Assembly (NCBI GenBank): GCA_052174475.1
Contig: JBQMRO010000010.1
Span: 1 to 64,000, forward strand
Source of the DNA: Arsenophonus sp052174475
GTDB lineage: Bacteria > Pseudomonadota > Gammaproteobacteria > Enterobacterales > Enterobacteriaceae
Direction of reading: 5' to 3'
DNA: 64,000 bases
In this document: positions 1 to 9,603 of the stretch, in pieces
How positions within the stretch are numbered: the first letter of the stretch is position 1
How the letters are laid out: each line of letters begins with the position of its first letter
Notes under the pieces: model-generated
The model's input: only the letters and a program-made list of their open reading frames with translations
Databases searched by the model: none
What the model was told of the DNA's origin: nothing
Position numbers and translations under genes: made by a program

Positions 1-777
1 AATAGGTTATTAAGAAGTTCAATTCACAATTCGCTTCTAACTCTTTATATATATCTTCAAACGCAACGTACTGCTTACCGCTCATGCTTAGTCCTGTCGA
101 TAATAAGCAGCAGGTAAAGACAATCAGTTTTCCTGACAAAACGGTATATGTCATCGGCTAAGAAATAAACATGGTGCGTATTGCTAAATCATACAAGTAT
201 CAAATTTCTAATCTTCTTCAAAATATTGCTATTTCAGTTTACTGATGATAGTTTAGAAAAATCATGTGCTTTTTACTAAGAATCACCTATAGATCTTTAT
301 GAAAATCATCGATGGAGACGCCTGATAGTTATCAAACATACTAGTAACTCTTCGGTATTTTTGTATGCTTCAGATAAGGCGCTAATAATAATCTGCTGAA
401 GAATATTCTGTTTCAACTACTATCCCACTGATCTTAAGCACTTTAATTTTAACATTACCTATACTAGTCTTCATAGTTTGCTATGGTAAATAATTATTAT
501 AAATAATTAGGCCCGCTGTCGATAAAATGCGGCAATTGAGTATATTATTACAACTATGGCTTCAAGCGCCGCTTCAACAGCGTTACTATCAGATTCATTC
601 TAGTATCACGAATGAACTCATGTAATAGATCAAAGTAATATCTCATTTCACAGATCCCAGTATTGTAAACTTTTTTATAGCATATAATCTCTCTGTTCTT
701 GATATTATTCATAAAATGAATCAGCAAGATTCGTCAGCATCTATAAAATCACATAGAGTAAAAATAAGCGTAACTTA
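1..777 (-). mobile_element. IS256-family relic, N-terminal part, cut by window edge
   Basis: Degenerate transposase DNA on the minus strand with many stops. It aligns by eye with other copies in this window (14935-16285, 42497-43815). The right end carries the family's recurrent terminal sequence, AAATAAGCGTAACT at about 763-776, seen in variant form at 16275, 38005 and 43805. It fills the place where E. coli has mltD, downstream of gloB; no mltD trace was recognised. Family assignment rests on the conceptual translation of better-preserved copies. Confidence 0.65.
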
Positions 778-1537
778 ATTTTATAAAAATTCATTATTTC
801 TTTAGATAGTGATAATTACCAATAATTAGTAGGTAATCTAAGATCTTTATTTTTCTTAATGGCATTTAAGTAGAAAGACTTTACCCCTAATTTTAAACAG
901 TAAGTGTTAAAAGCTATTTATCATTGAATGGGTTACTTAATGGTTTAAGTAAATTTAGCAGTTGCGATAGTCGGTCAAAAATATCACTGCATTTATCAAT
1001 GCTATTTATTTTATTTTAATCCATATGACTCTGATAAGTTAATTAAATAATCTATTATAAATCTCTTTCCATAGATCTGTTGAAAGTGCGTAAAAATTAA
1101 AAATACTTTCAATAATAAAAATCAGGGCTAACCTCCATTAGCAGGTTATGTTGATCAATCTTTTTGCAATCCAGCACATCTAAGGATCTGCACGTAATAT
1201 CAAATTCCGCAGATAATCTTATTTAGCTAAATAAGATTTTTTCTAATCCTATTATTATAAGGAATATCTATTTTTAGATCATTACTAATATAACCCAATA
1301 AATTATTTCTTAATAAATAGCTTATAATTGCCAAGCTATAATTTTAATATTCTAATTGCTTTAAGACAGATCTAGTGATTGCTTATTGAGCTGTTATTTA
1401 ACAGCTAACAAGAAAAGTAGAGCAAAATAGTATAGTTGTGATTTTCATTAAGATAACATCTTCTATGTTCTTATTTATTCAAATGTTTGAATAACACAGG
1501 GATAATACTACTTTCATTAGCTATAATAACCATAAAT
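778..1537. other. Gene-free AT-rich spacer with an orphan terminator
   Basis: About 760 bases with no plausible reading frame on either strand. The only structure I see is a rho-independent terminator at 1215-1242, which belongs to no surviving gene. This is probably the eroded remainder of whatever lay downstream of gloB. Confidence 0.6.
1215..1242 (+). terminator. Orphan rho-independent terminator
   Basis: A perfect palindrome of 24 bases (AATCTTATTTAG and its complement) at 1215-1238, followed by a T run at 1237-1242. The T run on the + strand fixes the orientation. No + strand gene remains upstream, so it is a leftover of a lost transcription unit. Confidence 0.6.
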
Positions 1538-2290
1538 TTAAAAGCAATCTTTTAGTTTACGAATTTTAGTAAAAACATCATAACTTGAACAAGTAACAGG
1601 AGAAAATCCCAATACTTTTTGTAAATAAGGATCATTAGATCTTAAGAAAATATTGATCTCTTTTTCAACTTTAAGTTGTGATGGTATAGTAGGTTGTTTT
1701 TTGGCTTGTTTTTCATTCACGATTAAAGTATAATTTTTTATCGCCTCATCATGAGGCATGATATAACTTGCAAATGCCATATTTGCCGCTGTGTACTCAT
1801 GTGCGCAACAAATTAACGTATCATCAGGTAAAGCTTTAAGCGTTTCAATTGAGTGATACATTTGTTTAATTGTTCCTTCAAACACACGTCCACATCCGCC
1901 AGAAAACAAGATGTCGCCACAAAATAAATAGGGTTTTTGATAGTAAGCAACATGTCCTAATGTATGTCCTGGTACGGCAAAAATTTCCCATGAAAAATCA
2001 GAAAAATTTAGCTGATCTCCACCTTTTATTACACATACTGCTCCTTTATCACTGGTTTCAAGTGGCCCATAAACGACTAATTCAGGATAACATTTTTGTA
2101 ATTCTTTGACGCCATCAACATGATCGTGATGATGATGAGTGAGTAAAATAGCGATCGGTTTTATGATTTTTTGTTGTAAAAATTTTTTTACTGGCTTAGC
2201 GGTACCAGGATCAATAATAATACAGTTACCTTGATAGATTAATAGCCATATATAATTATCAACTAAAGAAGGAATTCTGATAAGCTCCAT
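1538..2290 (-). CDS. gloB: Hydroxyacylglutathione hydrolase (glyoxalase II)
   Basis: The enzyme hydrolyses S-lactoylglutathione to D-lactate and glutathione, the second step of cytosolic methylglyoxal detoxification. The 250-residue product matches the usual length (E. coli 251). It has the metallo-beta-lactamase fold signature THHHHDH at residues 51-57. The remaining binuclear-metal ligands are visible as H109 in VPGHTLGH, D126 in CGDILF and H164 in CAHEYT. The C-terminal substrate domain is also full length and keeps the FLRSND segment. The gene is divergent from yafS, with 39 bases between the two starts, as in E. coli. All catalytic residues are present, so the gene looks functional. Confidence 0.95.
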   Translation of the reverse strand: MELIRIPSLVDNYIWLLIYQGNCIIIDPGTAKPVKKFLQQKIIKPIAILLTHHHHDHVDGVKELQKCYPELVVYGPLETSDKGAVCVIKGGDQLNFSDFSWEIFAVPGHTLGHVAYYQKPYLFCGDILFSGGCGRVFEGTIKQMYHSIETLKALPDDTLICCAHEYTAANMAFASYIMPHDEAIKNYTLIVNEKQAKKQPTIPSQLKVEKEINIFLRSNDPYLQKVLGFSPVTCSSYDVFTKIRKLKDCF

Positions 2291-2329
2291 AATATAATAA
2301 TGCCTTATATCTAAAAAGGGCGTATTACA

Positions 2330-3025
2330 ATGAAGTCAGCTCGTATTGATAAATGGTCTAAAATACCTGACTCCTGGAAAGATATTCCATGGGGAAATTA
2401 TTATCTTATTGCATTAAACCAGAAGTTACAACCATGGTGGCCAAAAATATTTGGCTTCCATTTATTAAAAATTAATCAATTAAGTTTACAGATTGATACT
2501 CAAGCATCATTGATTACTCATCAATTTAGCATGAATATAGGTGGAAGTAACTGTCAATTATTAGGTGATCCTAATGAAATGCCTTTCGAAGACAAATCGA
2601 TCGATGCCTGTCTTTTGATACAACAACTATCTTACAGTACTAATCCACATTGGTTATTGCGTGAAGTCGATAGAGTTTTAGTTGATGATGGTTGGCTAAT
2701 TTTATCTAATTTTAATCCCTTTAGTTTGTTAGGGATAGGGAAATGCATGCCTCTTTTTCGTAATCGGCAACCCTATCATAGTCATATGTTTTCAACCTGG
2801 CGCCAAGTTGATTGGCTAAGCTTATTGAATTACGAAGTACTGCAACAACAAAGTTTTCAACTTATACCTTGGATAAGCCCTGATCATTTTATCAATAAAA
2901 ATCTACAATATGCCGGTTGTATCAACCTTATCATTGCCCGTAAAAGAACATTACCATTGACATCAACACCAATAAAATTTATGCAAACCCGTATAAAAAT
3001 AGGTAGTATATTGGGGGGTTGTTAA
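2330..3025 (+). CDS. yafS: SAM-dependent methyltransferase YafS
   Basis: A predicted class I S-adenosylmethionine-dependent methyltransferase of the methyltransferase-11 type; its substrate is not established. The product has 231 residues (E. coli YafS about 240). The core is recognisable from about residue 75 to 135. It contains LLGDPNEMPF, the acidic IDACLLIQQLSY strand and VLVDDGWLILSNFNP, the usual motif III surroundings. The N-terminal GxGxG loop is weak here (IGGSNCQ), so SAM binding is inferred from family membership. The ATG at 2330 gives the expected N-terminus. Its stop overlaps the rnhA stop on the other strand by four bases (3022-3025), so the genes converge tail to tail. Position between gloB and rnhA supports the assignment. 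Confidence 0.85.
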   Translation: MKSARIDKWSKIPDSWKDIPWGNYYLIALNQKLQPWWPKIFGFHLLKINQLSLQIDTQASLITHQFSMNIGGSNCQLLGDPNEMPFEDKSIDACLLIQQLSYSTNPHWLLREVDRVLVDDGWLILSNFNPFSLLGIGKCMPLFRNRQPYHSHMFSTWRQVDWLSLLNYEVLQQQSFQLIPWISPDHFINKNLQYAGCINLIIARKRTLPLTSTPIKFMQTRIKIGSILGGC

Positions 3026-3513
3026 ATGTTGGCGTAAACGTCACTAATTTTTTCTGTTTGGTAACCGCTATCCTTTTCTGTTGGTGAGTTTGCCGCATTC
3101 CTTGCTAATTCATCGCATAGTTCATTTTCTGGATGTCCTGTATGGCCTTTGACCCATTGCCATTGTATTTGATGCTGAGAAATTGCGGCATCTAATCGTT
3201 GCCATAAATCAACATTCAAAACAGGCGATTTATTTGTTCGTCGCCATTGGCGATTTTTCCAGTTCTGTATCCATTGCATGATCCCCTGACGTACATATTG
3301 ACTATCAGTCGTTAAAATAACCTGACAGGGTTGTTTAAGTGTCTCCAAGCCAATAATTGCACCTATTAACTCCATACGATTATTAGTAGTACAAAAATAC
3401 CCTTTGCTTAATATTTTTTCATGTTTATAATATCGTAGTAAGATACCATAACCGCCTGCACCTGGATTGCCTAAGCAAGAACCATCGGTGAAAATTTCTA
3501 CCTGTTTCGTCAT
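3022..3513 (-). CDS. rnhA: Ribonuclease HI
   Basis: The enzyme cuts the RNA strand of RNA-DNA hybrids, removing R-loops and Okazaki primers. All active-site residues are present at the E. coli positions: D10, E48, D70, H124 and D134, within IFTDGS, NNRMEL, TTDSQYV, VKGHTG and LCDELA. The product is 163 residues, about eight more than E. coli, the excess being a variable C-terminal tail. The gene is divergent from dnaQ with only 64 bases between starts, the classical rnhA-dnaQ arrangement. It converges on yafS with a four-base stop overlap. It appears functional. Confidence 0.96.
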   Translation of the reverse strand: MTKQVEIFTDGSCLGNPGAGGYGILLRYYKHEKILSKGYFCTTNNRMELIGAIIGLETLKQPCQVILTTDSQYVRQGIMQWIQNWKNRQWRRTNKSPVLNVDLWQRLDAAISQHQIQWQWVKGHTGHPENELCDELARNAANSPTEKDSGYQTEKISDVYANI

Positions 3514-3577
3514 TTTTATAAACTCATTTTATTCGTTAATTATTACCATAAATCTGATATAATAGGAATTATATACA

Positions 3578-4321
3578 GTGATTACACGACAAATTGTTCT
3601 TGATACGGAAACTACTGGTATGAATAAACTAGGAATCCACTATGAAGGACATAATATTATTGAAATTGGCGCGGTAGAAGTGATTAATCGCCGTTTAACT
3701 GGTCGTCATTTTCATGTTTATATAAAACCAACACGATCAGTTGATCCTGAAGCTTTCAAAATTCATGGAATTAGTGATGAGTTTTTACAAACTAAGCCAA
3801 CTTTTGCTGAAATAGCAGATAAATTTTTAAATTTTATTCGCGGTTCTGAGTTAGTTATTCATAATGCCCCTTTTGATATTGGATTTATAGATTATGAGTT
3901 CTCTAAGTTAGATAGAGATATTCCATCAATAATAAACTTTTGTCAGATTACTGATAGCTTGATATTGGCCAGAAAGCTTTTTCCAGGAAAACGAAATAAT
4001 CTTGACGCTTTATGTGATCGTTATCATATCAATAATTCAAACCGTACATTACATGGAGCATTGCTTGATTCTGAGATTTTAGCCGAAGTCTATATGGCAA
4101 TGACGGGAGGACAAACCTCTTTAGCTTTTTTAGTTGATTCAGAACCTGGTAGTAAAATCTATACAGATGATATTAAACGAATAGGACAAAACTCAATGGA
4201 GTTAGCCATAATTTATGCTAATCAAAAAGAAATTACTGCCCATGAAGCAAAATTAGATCTAATTGAAAAAAAAAGTAGAAAAATTTCTCTTTGGCGTTCA
4301 TGTAAAAACAAAAAAAATTAA
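3578..4321 (+). CDS. dnaQ: DNA polymerase III epsilon subunit (3'-5' proofreading exonuclease)
   Basis: Proofreading exonuclease of the replicative polymerase core, normally bound to the alpha and theta subunits. The DEDDh active site is complete: D9 and E11 in LDTETTG, D100 in HNAPFDIGF, H159 in RTLHGALLD and D164. The 247-residue product keeps the Q-linker and the C-terminal alpha-binding segment (ITAHEAKLDLIEKK), so it should still dock on the polymerase. The start is GTG at 3578: an in-frame TAG lies five codons upstream at 3563 and there is no ATG between, while AGGA at about 3565 is a reasonable ribosome site. Retention of an intact proofreading subunit is notable in a genome this degraded. 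Confidence 0.95.
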   Translation: MITRQIVLDTETTGMNKLGIHYEGHNIIEIGAVEVINRRLTGRHFHVYIKPTRSVDPEAFKIHGISDEFLQTKPTFAEIADKFLNFIRGSELVIHNAPFDIGFIDYEFSKLDRDIPSIINFCQITDSLILARKLFPGKRNNLDALCDRYHINNSNRTLHGALLDSEILAEVYMAMTGGQTSLAFLVDSEPGSKIYTDDIKRIGQNSMELAIIYANQKEITAHEAKLDLIEKKSRKISLWRSCKNKKN

Positions 4322-4442
4322 GTTAAATATTAACCATTATACTGTTATATAAAAAACGTGCAAACAGTGATATATATAAAAATATTGACATATAAATTAT
4401 TGATTCGTAATATTATTGCCGTTTTTAAATCAATTATATCGT

Positions 4443-4519
4443 GGTGCGGTAGTTCAGTTGGTTAGAATACCGGCCTGTCACGCCGGGGGTCGCGGGTTCA
4501 AGTCCCGTCCGCACCGCCA
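4443..4519 (+). tRNA. aspV: tRNA-Asp (anticodon GTC)
   Basis: A 77-base tRNA with complete cloverleaf. The acceptor stem is GGTGCGG pairing with CCGCACC, and the D arm holds AGTTCAGTTGGTTAGAAT. The anticodon stem is CCGGC/GCCGG around CTGTCAC, with GTC at 4477-4479. The T arm is GCGGGTTCAAGTCCCGT, followed by an encoded 3' GCCA. It differs from E. coli tRNA-Asp only at a few paired positions. It lies directly after dnaQ, where E. coli has aspV. Confidence 0.97.
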
Positions 4520-4540
4520 ATATTATAGAACCCTGAGCAC

Positions 4541-4560
4541 AAAAACCTCTGGGTTTTTTA
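4541..4560 (+). terminator. Terminator after tRNA-Asp
   Basis: A seven-base stem, AAAAACC with GGTTTTT, around a TCTG loop, starting 21 bases after the tRNA end. The 3' arm is itself the T run. Position and shape fit a rho-independent terminator of the tRNA transcript. Confidence 0.6.
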
Positions 4561-4839
4561 TTTTGAAAAAAAATATTTTTTAGAAAATCTAGATTCAATC
4601 TTATAGACTTTTTGTTTATAACAATTATGGTTTATATTTTGATTTTCGTTATAGTATAAAAGTGTGTTGTTATTGCTTCATTCACTTATTTTATTTTTTC
4701 TGTTGATTTAAAATTTTATTACTGCTGATGAGTTATAGCAGACATCTAGATTAGATTTTAGATGTTAAGCTAACAAAGCAACCTTAAGAAAATCAGTACA
4801 AATATACTATTTATTAGACTTAAATAATCTAATAAATGT

Positions 4840-6225
4840 ATTCCACCTATTTAACCGAGGCGAATAGTTCAGAAAGTAAAATATAAATTCCCGAAAACTT
4901 TCGCGGCATCATGATTCTAAATTACGGGATACGTAAAGATCTCTGATAACTAGAGGATTACGATATGAATATATCCTTATTAACATTGATATCGCAAAAC
5001 ATCTGATGCCATGTCTATTTTATTAATGAGCATACAGGTGAGATTATCGATAAACGAGTTAAATTAGATGCTTTATTAGCATATTTTAATAATTAAAACC
5101 TTATATTATTAATATGAAAGTCTATAGGGATTATCAGTATTGAGCTCGTGAACTGGAAAACTGGGGATTAAGTTCGATCCCTTAAAGGTGAATTCTTTAA
5201 AACATACCATGATGGCAACAAAAATAACGTTATGGATTATCTCACGTTATCTGGATTACTGTTCAACAGCCAAGTAAAAACAATTGTTAAAATCAAAGAG
5301 CAGTAGGCATATAATATCTCTACATGATATTTATTAACAACTGGTGAAGTTTTATACAGCCAAGATCAACGAACTACATAGATTATTAGTAGAACTTGAC
5401 AAAATAATACATAATGCGCTGACATTACTCAACAATAATGTATCATAAGTGATTGATTGCTTAAAGGAAAACTTGATGCTATTTCTGATTTACAAGATTG
5501 AAGAACAGCTTGATACTAGCTGGAAAACAGAATGAGGCATGTCAATAAATTATCCAAATCCCCAGTGTTAGGCCGCTTATTTCACTGTTATAATAGTTAC
5601 TACAATAGGGAATTGTGCTAATGCGTTCCAATCAGAACAAGAGTTCTCTATTTATATTGGACTAGTTCCAAAATAAACTAGTACTGACTGGAAAATCCAA
5701 CTACTTAGTATCAGCAAACGTGCTATATGCCTATTTGCGAACGCTATTTATCCTTGGCATAATGTGAGTCCTCCAGCTATACTACTGCCAAAAGAACTGT
5801 CTCTGGTAGCTTATAGCTATAATAAAAGGCAACCACCCAAGCGATGTAATCGGTAATTGAATAACTAAAAAGATAGCGCGATACATATGGTTGCTGGCTT
5901 TGGTGGCTCATGATCGGAGATATGACAAAACACGTCAACGTCAAATCATTTTAAGTAAAATGCGTTGATAAACATAAACTCTTTTAAATATTAAGGGTGA
6001 ATGCTAAAAGATTGCTTAGGTAATCGTAGTGATGACATCGATAGATAAGATCTGGACTTGCTAAGCTTATATTGTTTTTAAACTTAAATCTTCTTAGGAG
6101 GATAAGGTCAAGTCAGAAGATTATATAGAGGGCTACTGAAATAGCTATAACAAGGCCGAAAGTAGAGTTGCCACTTGTGTTATCAATGTCTGATATTCGA
6201 ATATCTTGCAAACAGGGATGCGTTC
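4840..6225 (+). mobile_element. IS110/IS1111-family relic
   Basis: The transposase begins near 4965 with MNISLLTLISQN, the degenerate form of the family's first DEDD motif (xGIDIAKxxFHVH). At about 5560-5680 it reads like the C-terminal transposase-20 domain, with pieces equivalent to GxVTA, VGNxxxF and FSxYIGLVP. At 5680-5760 the translation resembles LLSISKRAxxYLRTLFIHG, and at 5880-5930 ARYIWLLALVAHDRRY. Stops and frameshifts occur throughout, so it is dead. It fills the space between tRNA-Asp and tktA and ends roughly a dozen bases before the tktA start codon, so it has probably displaced the native tktA promoter. Confidence 0.75.
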
Positions 6226-6237
6226 ATATAGTAAATA

Positions 6238-8229
6238 ATGATTACTCGTAAAATCCTTGCTAATGCTATCCGTTTCCTCAGTATGGATGCAGTACAGAAA
6301 GCAAAATCAGGGCATCCAGGTACGCCAATGGGAATGGCCGATATTGCTGAAGTATTCTGGCGTGACTATTTGAATCATAATCCTGCTAATCCTAAATGGG
6401 TAGATCGTGACCGTTTTATATTATCTAATGGTCATGGTTCTATGCTACTTTATAGCTTGCTACATCTTAGCGGTTATGATTTACCAATCAAAGAATTAAA
6501 AAATTTTCGTCAACTTTATTCAAAAACACCGGGACATCCCGAATATGGTTATACGCCAGGTATTGAAACCACGACTGGGCCACTTGGACAAGGAATTGCA
6601 AATGCAGTAGGATTTGCTATTGCTGAACGAACATTGGCGGCTCAATTTAATCGTCCAAACCATACTATTGTTGATCATTATACCTATGTATTTATGGGTG
6701 ATGGTTGCATGATGGAAGGCGTCTCACATGAAGCTTGTTCATTGGCAGGAACACTAAAATTAGGTAAATTGATTGTTTTCTATGATGACAATGGCATTTC
6801 AATTGATGGTGAAGTAGAAGGCTGGTTTACTGATAATACTGTTGAACGTTTTAATGCCTATCACTGGCATGTTATCAATGGTATTGATGGACATGATCCT
6901 GAACAAATCAAATCAGCAATAGAGCAAGCCCGCAAGGTTATCGATAAACCCTCTTTATTAATTTGTAAAACAATAATTGGTTATGGTTCGCCACATAAGG
7001 CTGGCTCTGAAGAAGCTCATGGTTCACCTTTAGGTGAAACTGAGATTGCAGAAACTCGCACCGCACTAAATTGGTCGTATCCACCTTTTGAAATACCAGC
7101 TGATATTTATGAAGCCTGGGATGCTCGTGAAATAGGTCAAAAAAAAGAAGCTACCTGGTATGAAAAATTTGCTACATATCAACAGACTTTCCCTCAACTT
7201 GCAGATGAGTTTATCCGTCGTACCAAAGGTGAATTACCGACTAATTGGCAAGCTATTGCAAATAATTTTATTACAGAATTGCAACGTAATCCTGTCAATA
7301 TTGCCAGCCGTAAAGCCTCACAAAATACGTTAGAAGTTTTCGGTAAGGTATTACCTGAGCTTTTAGGCGGCTCTGCTGATTTAGCGCCCAGTAATTTAAC
7401 TATGTGGTCAGCTTCTAAGTCAATAAAAGATTCTCCAGCAGGTAATTACATTCACTACGGTGCACGTGAATTTGGTATGTCGGCTATTATGAATGGTATC
7501 GCTTTACATGGCGGTTTTATACCTTATGGTTCAACCTTTTTAATGTTTGTTGAATATGCGACTAATGCAGTACGCATGGCTGCATTAATGAAAATTAGAA
7601 GTATCTTTATCTATACTCATGATTCTATAGGTATAGGGGAGGATGGACCAACTCATCAACCTGTTGAGCAATTAGCCAGTTTGAGGATGACGCCTAATAT
7701 GAGTATTTGGCGCCCTTGTGATCAAGTTGAATCAGCTATTTCCTGGCAATATGCGATTGAACGTAACAATGGACCAAGTGCATTAATTTTTTCTCGTCAA
7801 AATCTTGATCAGCAGCCACGAGATACTAAACAGTTAAATAATATTATTAAAGGGGGTTATGTTTTAAAAGATAGTAAAACAACGCCTAGGCTTATTTTGA
7901 TTGCAACTGGTTCTGAAGTTGGTTTAGCGGTTAAGGCTTACGAAAAGTTGACTTCAGAAGGCTATAAAATACGAGTTGTTTCTATGCCATCAACGGATAC
8001 TTTTGATAAACAGAACGCCACTTATCGTGAATCTGTATTACCTTCTTCAGTTGCACGACTTGCTATTGAAGCGGGAATTGAAGATTTTTGGTATAAATAT
8101 GTTGGTACAACCGGTGCAGTTATTGGTATGCATACTTTTGGTGAATCAGCACCGGCAGAAGTTTTATTTAAAGCATTTGGTTTTAACGTAGAAAATGTGA
8201 TTGCAAAAGCTAAATCTTTATTGTCTTAA
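6238..8229 (+). CDS. tktA: Transketolase
   Basis: A thiamine diphosphate enzyme that moves two-carbon units between ketoses and aldoses, linking the pentose phosphate pathway to glycolysis. The 663 residues match E. coli TktA in length and are collinear with it. Visible elements are H26 in SGHPGTPMGMAD, H66 in SNGHGS, the GDG motif in FMGDGCMMEG at about 154 with its DDNG partner, and the catalytic Glu in REFGMSA near 411. A histidine-bearing IYTHDSIGIGEDGPTHQP segment follows. The start ATG at 6238 aligns with the E. coli N-terminus, but no good Shine-Dalgarno sequence precedes it. The upstream DNA is an IS110 relic. It is followed by a strong terminator and then epd. Confidence 0.96.
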   Translation: MITRKILANAIRFLSMDAVQKAKSGHPGTPMGMADIAEVFWRDYLNHNPANPKWVDRDRFILSNGHGSMLLYSLLHLSGYDLPIKELKNFRQLYSKTPGHPEYGYTPGIETTTGPLGQGIANAVGFAIAERTLAAQFNRPNHTIVDHYTYVFMGDGCMMEGVSHEACSLAGTLKLGKLIVFYDDNGISIDGEVEGWFTDNTVERFNAYHWHVINGIDGHDPEQIKSAIEQARKVIDKPSLLICKTIIGYGSPHKAGSEEAHGSPLGETEIAETRTALNWSYPPFEIPADIYEAWDAREIGQKKEATWYEKFATYQQTFPQLADEFIRRTKGELPTNWQAIANNFITELQRNPVNIASRKASQNTLEVFGKVLPELLGGSADLAPSNLTMWSASKSIKDSPAGNYIHYGAREFGMSAIMNGIALHGGFIPYGSTFLMFVEYATNAVRMAALMKIRSIFIYTHDSIGIGEDGPTHQPVEQLASLRMTPNMSIWRPCDQVESAISWQYAIERNNGPSALIFSRQNLDQQPRDTKQLNNIIKGGYVLKDSKTTPRLILIATGSEVGLAVKAYEKLTSEGYKIRVVSMPSTDTFDKQNATYRESVLPSSVARLAIEAGIEDFWYKYVGTTGAVIGMHTFGESAPAEVLFKAFGFNVENVIAKAKSLLS

Positions 8230-8245
8230 TTGACTAAAATGATAT

Positions 8246-8290
8246 GAGCGTATTATTACAATCTTATATAATAAGATACGCTCTTTTTAT
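8246..8290 (+). terminator. Rho-independent terminator of tktA
   Basis: GAGCGTAT at 8246-8253 pairs with ATACGCTC at 8276-8283, with an internal ATCTTAT/ATAAGAT hairpin between, and a T run follows. It lies 17 bases after the tktA stop codon and separates tktA from the epd-pgk-fbaA group. Confidence 0.8.
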
Positions 8291-8497
8291 TACAGCAAAT
8301 ATGATTTGCTGTATTGTGATCTTCTTTTCAAGATCGTACCGGTTAAATTAAGTTAAAACGTTTCTTTTTTTATAAAATTAATAGATTTATTGATATAAAT
8401 CACATTTTTATGATTGTAACAAAAATCCTAAGTACAAAATTTCTAATTATCAGTATTCTTAACATTAATAAATTAGTTGTTATATTGAAGGAATAGT

Positions 8498-9529
8498 ATG
8501 GTAGTTAAAGTAGCAATTAATGGTTTTGGACGAATAGGGCGTAGCATATTAAGAGCGCTTTATGAATCAGATCACCGATCTCAAATTGCTGTTGTTGCGA
8601 TTAATGAAATTGCTGCTTCAGAAGGAATAGCGCATTTATTGAAATATGATTCTAGTCATGGTCGATTTGCCTGGGATGTACGGTTAAACAACGATTTATT
8701 AGTGGTAGATAATGACAATATACATCTTTCTCATCAATCTGAGATTGAAAAACTAACATGGCGAGCATTGGATATTGATATAGTACTCGATTGTACCGGT
8801 ATTTATGGATCAAAGGCCGATGGTTATGCGCATTTATCCAGTGGTGCAAAAAAAGTTCTTTTTTCTCATCCGGGGAGTACTGATCTTGATGCAATTATTG
8901 TCTATGGTGTTAATGAAACCAGCTTGAAAAATAGTGATCAATTAGTATCAAACGCATCGTGTACTACAAATTGTATTATTCCCGTGATAAAAATATTAGA
9001 TGATGCTTTGGATATTGAGTTTGGTACAGTAACAACGATTCATGCCTCAATGAATGACCAGCCAGTTATTGATACTTATCATACAGACTTACGTAGAACA
9101 CGTTCTGCTAGTCAATCTATTATTCCTGTTGATACCAAATTAGCTGCTGGAATCACACGAATATTTCCTAAATTCAAAGATCATTTTGAAGTAATATCAA
9201 TTCGGGTACCAACTATCAATGTAACGGCAATAGATCTTAATGTGACGGTAAGATCTAAAGTAACGGTTGCGAAAGTTAACCATATATTGCAACAGGCAGC
9301 AAACGGTTTATTTCATGGTATAGTTGATTATACTGAATTGCCGTTAGTATCAACCGATTTTAATCATGACCCACATAGTGCTATTGTAGATAGCACGCAA
9401 ACACGAGTTAGTGGGCAACACCTGATTAAGATTTTAATTTGGTGTGATAATGAATGGGGTTTTGCAAATCGAATGCTTGATACAACATTAGCAATGGCTG
9501 CTACTGGTTTTAACAAATTTATCTGTTAA
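8498..9529 (+). CDS. epd: D-erythrose-4-phosphate dehydrogenase
   Basis: An NAD-dependent dehydrogenase of the GAPDH family that oxidises erythrose 4-phosphate to 4-phosphoerythronate, the entry step of pyridoxal phosphate synthesis. The 343 residues are four more than E. coli Epd. The N-terminal Rossmann motif INGFGRIGRS spans residues 8-17, the catalytic cysteine is C155 in SNASCTTNC, and the base is H182 in TTIHASMNDQ. That last segment (MNDQPVID) is Epd-like rather than GapA-like. An RBS (GAAGGA) sits just upstream. Position before pgk and fbaA is the E. coli order. No gapA is in this window, so a wider glycolytic role cannot be excluded. Confidence 0.9.
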   Translation: MVVKVAINGFGRIGRSILRALYESDHRSQIAVVAINEIAASEGIAHLLKYDSSHGRFAWDVRLNNDLLVVDNDNIHLSHQSEIEKLTWRALDIDIVLDCTGIYGSKADGYAHLSSGAKKVLFSHPGSTDLDAIIVYGVNETSLKNSDQLVSNASCTTNCIIPVIKILDDALDIEFGTVTTIHASMNDQPVIDTYHTDLRRTRSASQSIIPVDTKLAAGITRIFPKFKDHFEVISIRVPTINVTAIDLNVTVRSKVTVAKVNHILQQAANGLFHGIVDYTELPLVSTDFNHDPHSAIVDSTQTRVSGQHLIKILIWCDNEWGFANRMLDTTLAMAATGFNKFIC

Positions 9530-9603
9530 CAGATAGTATGACCGTATTATTTCTCCATACGCAACAGAGATTAATAATTTAAAAAATCAATAAGAGGATT
9601 ACC

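Noticed and set aside
1870..2109. Open frame of 79 codons opposite gloB
   Set aside because: It lies entirely antisense to a well-conserved gene and its translation resembles nothing; a chance frame. The same holds for frames inside tktA (7976-8191), epd (8652-8894), pgk (10044-10259), nhaC (56586-56804, 57423-57653) and dedA (60025-60279).
3558..3563. Perfect TATAAT just upstream of dnaQ
   Set aside because: It is only 15 bases from the start codon, upstream of the likely ribosome site, and has no convincing -35 partner; in E. coli the dnaQ promoters lie further upstream inside rnhA. In 70% A/T DNA such a match is expected by chance.
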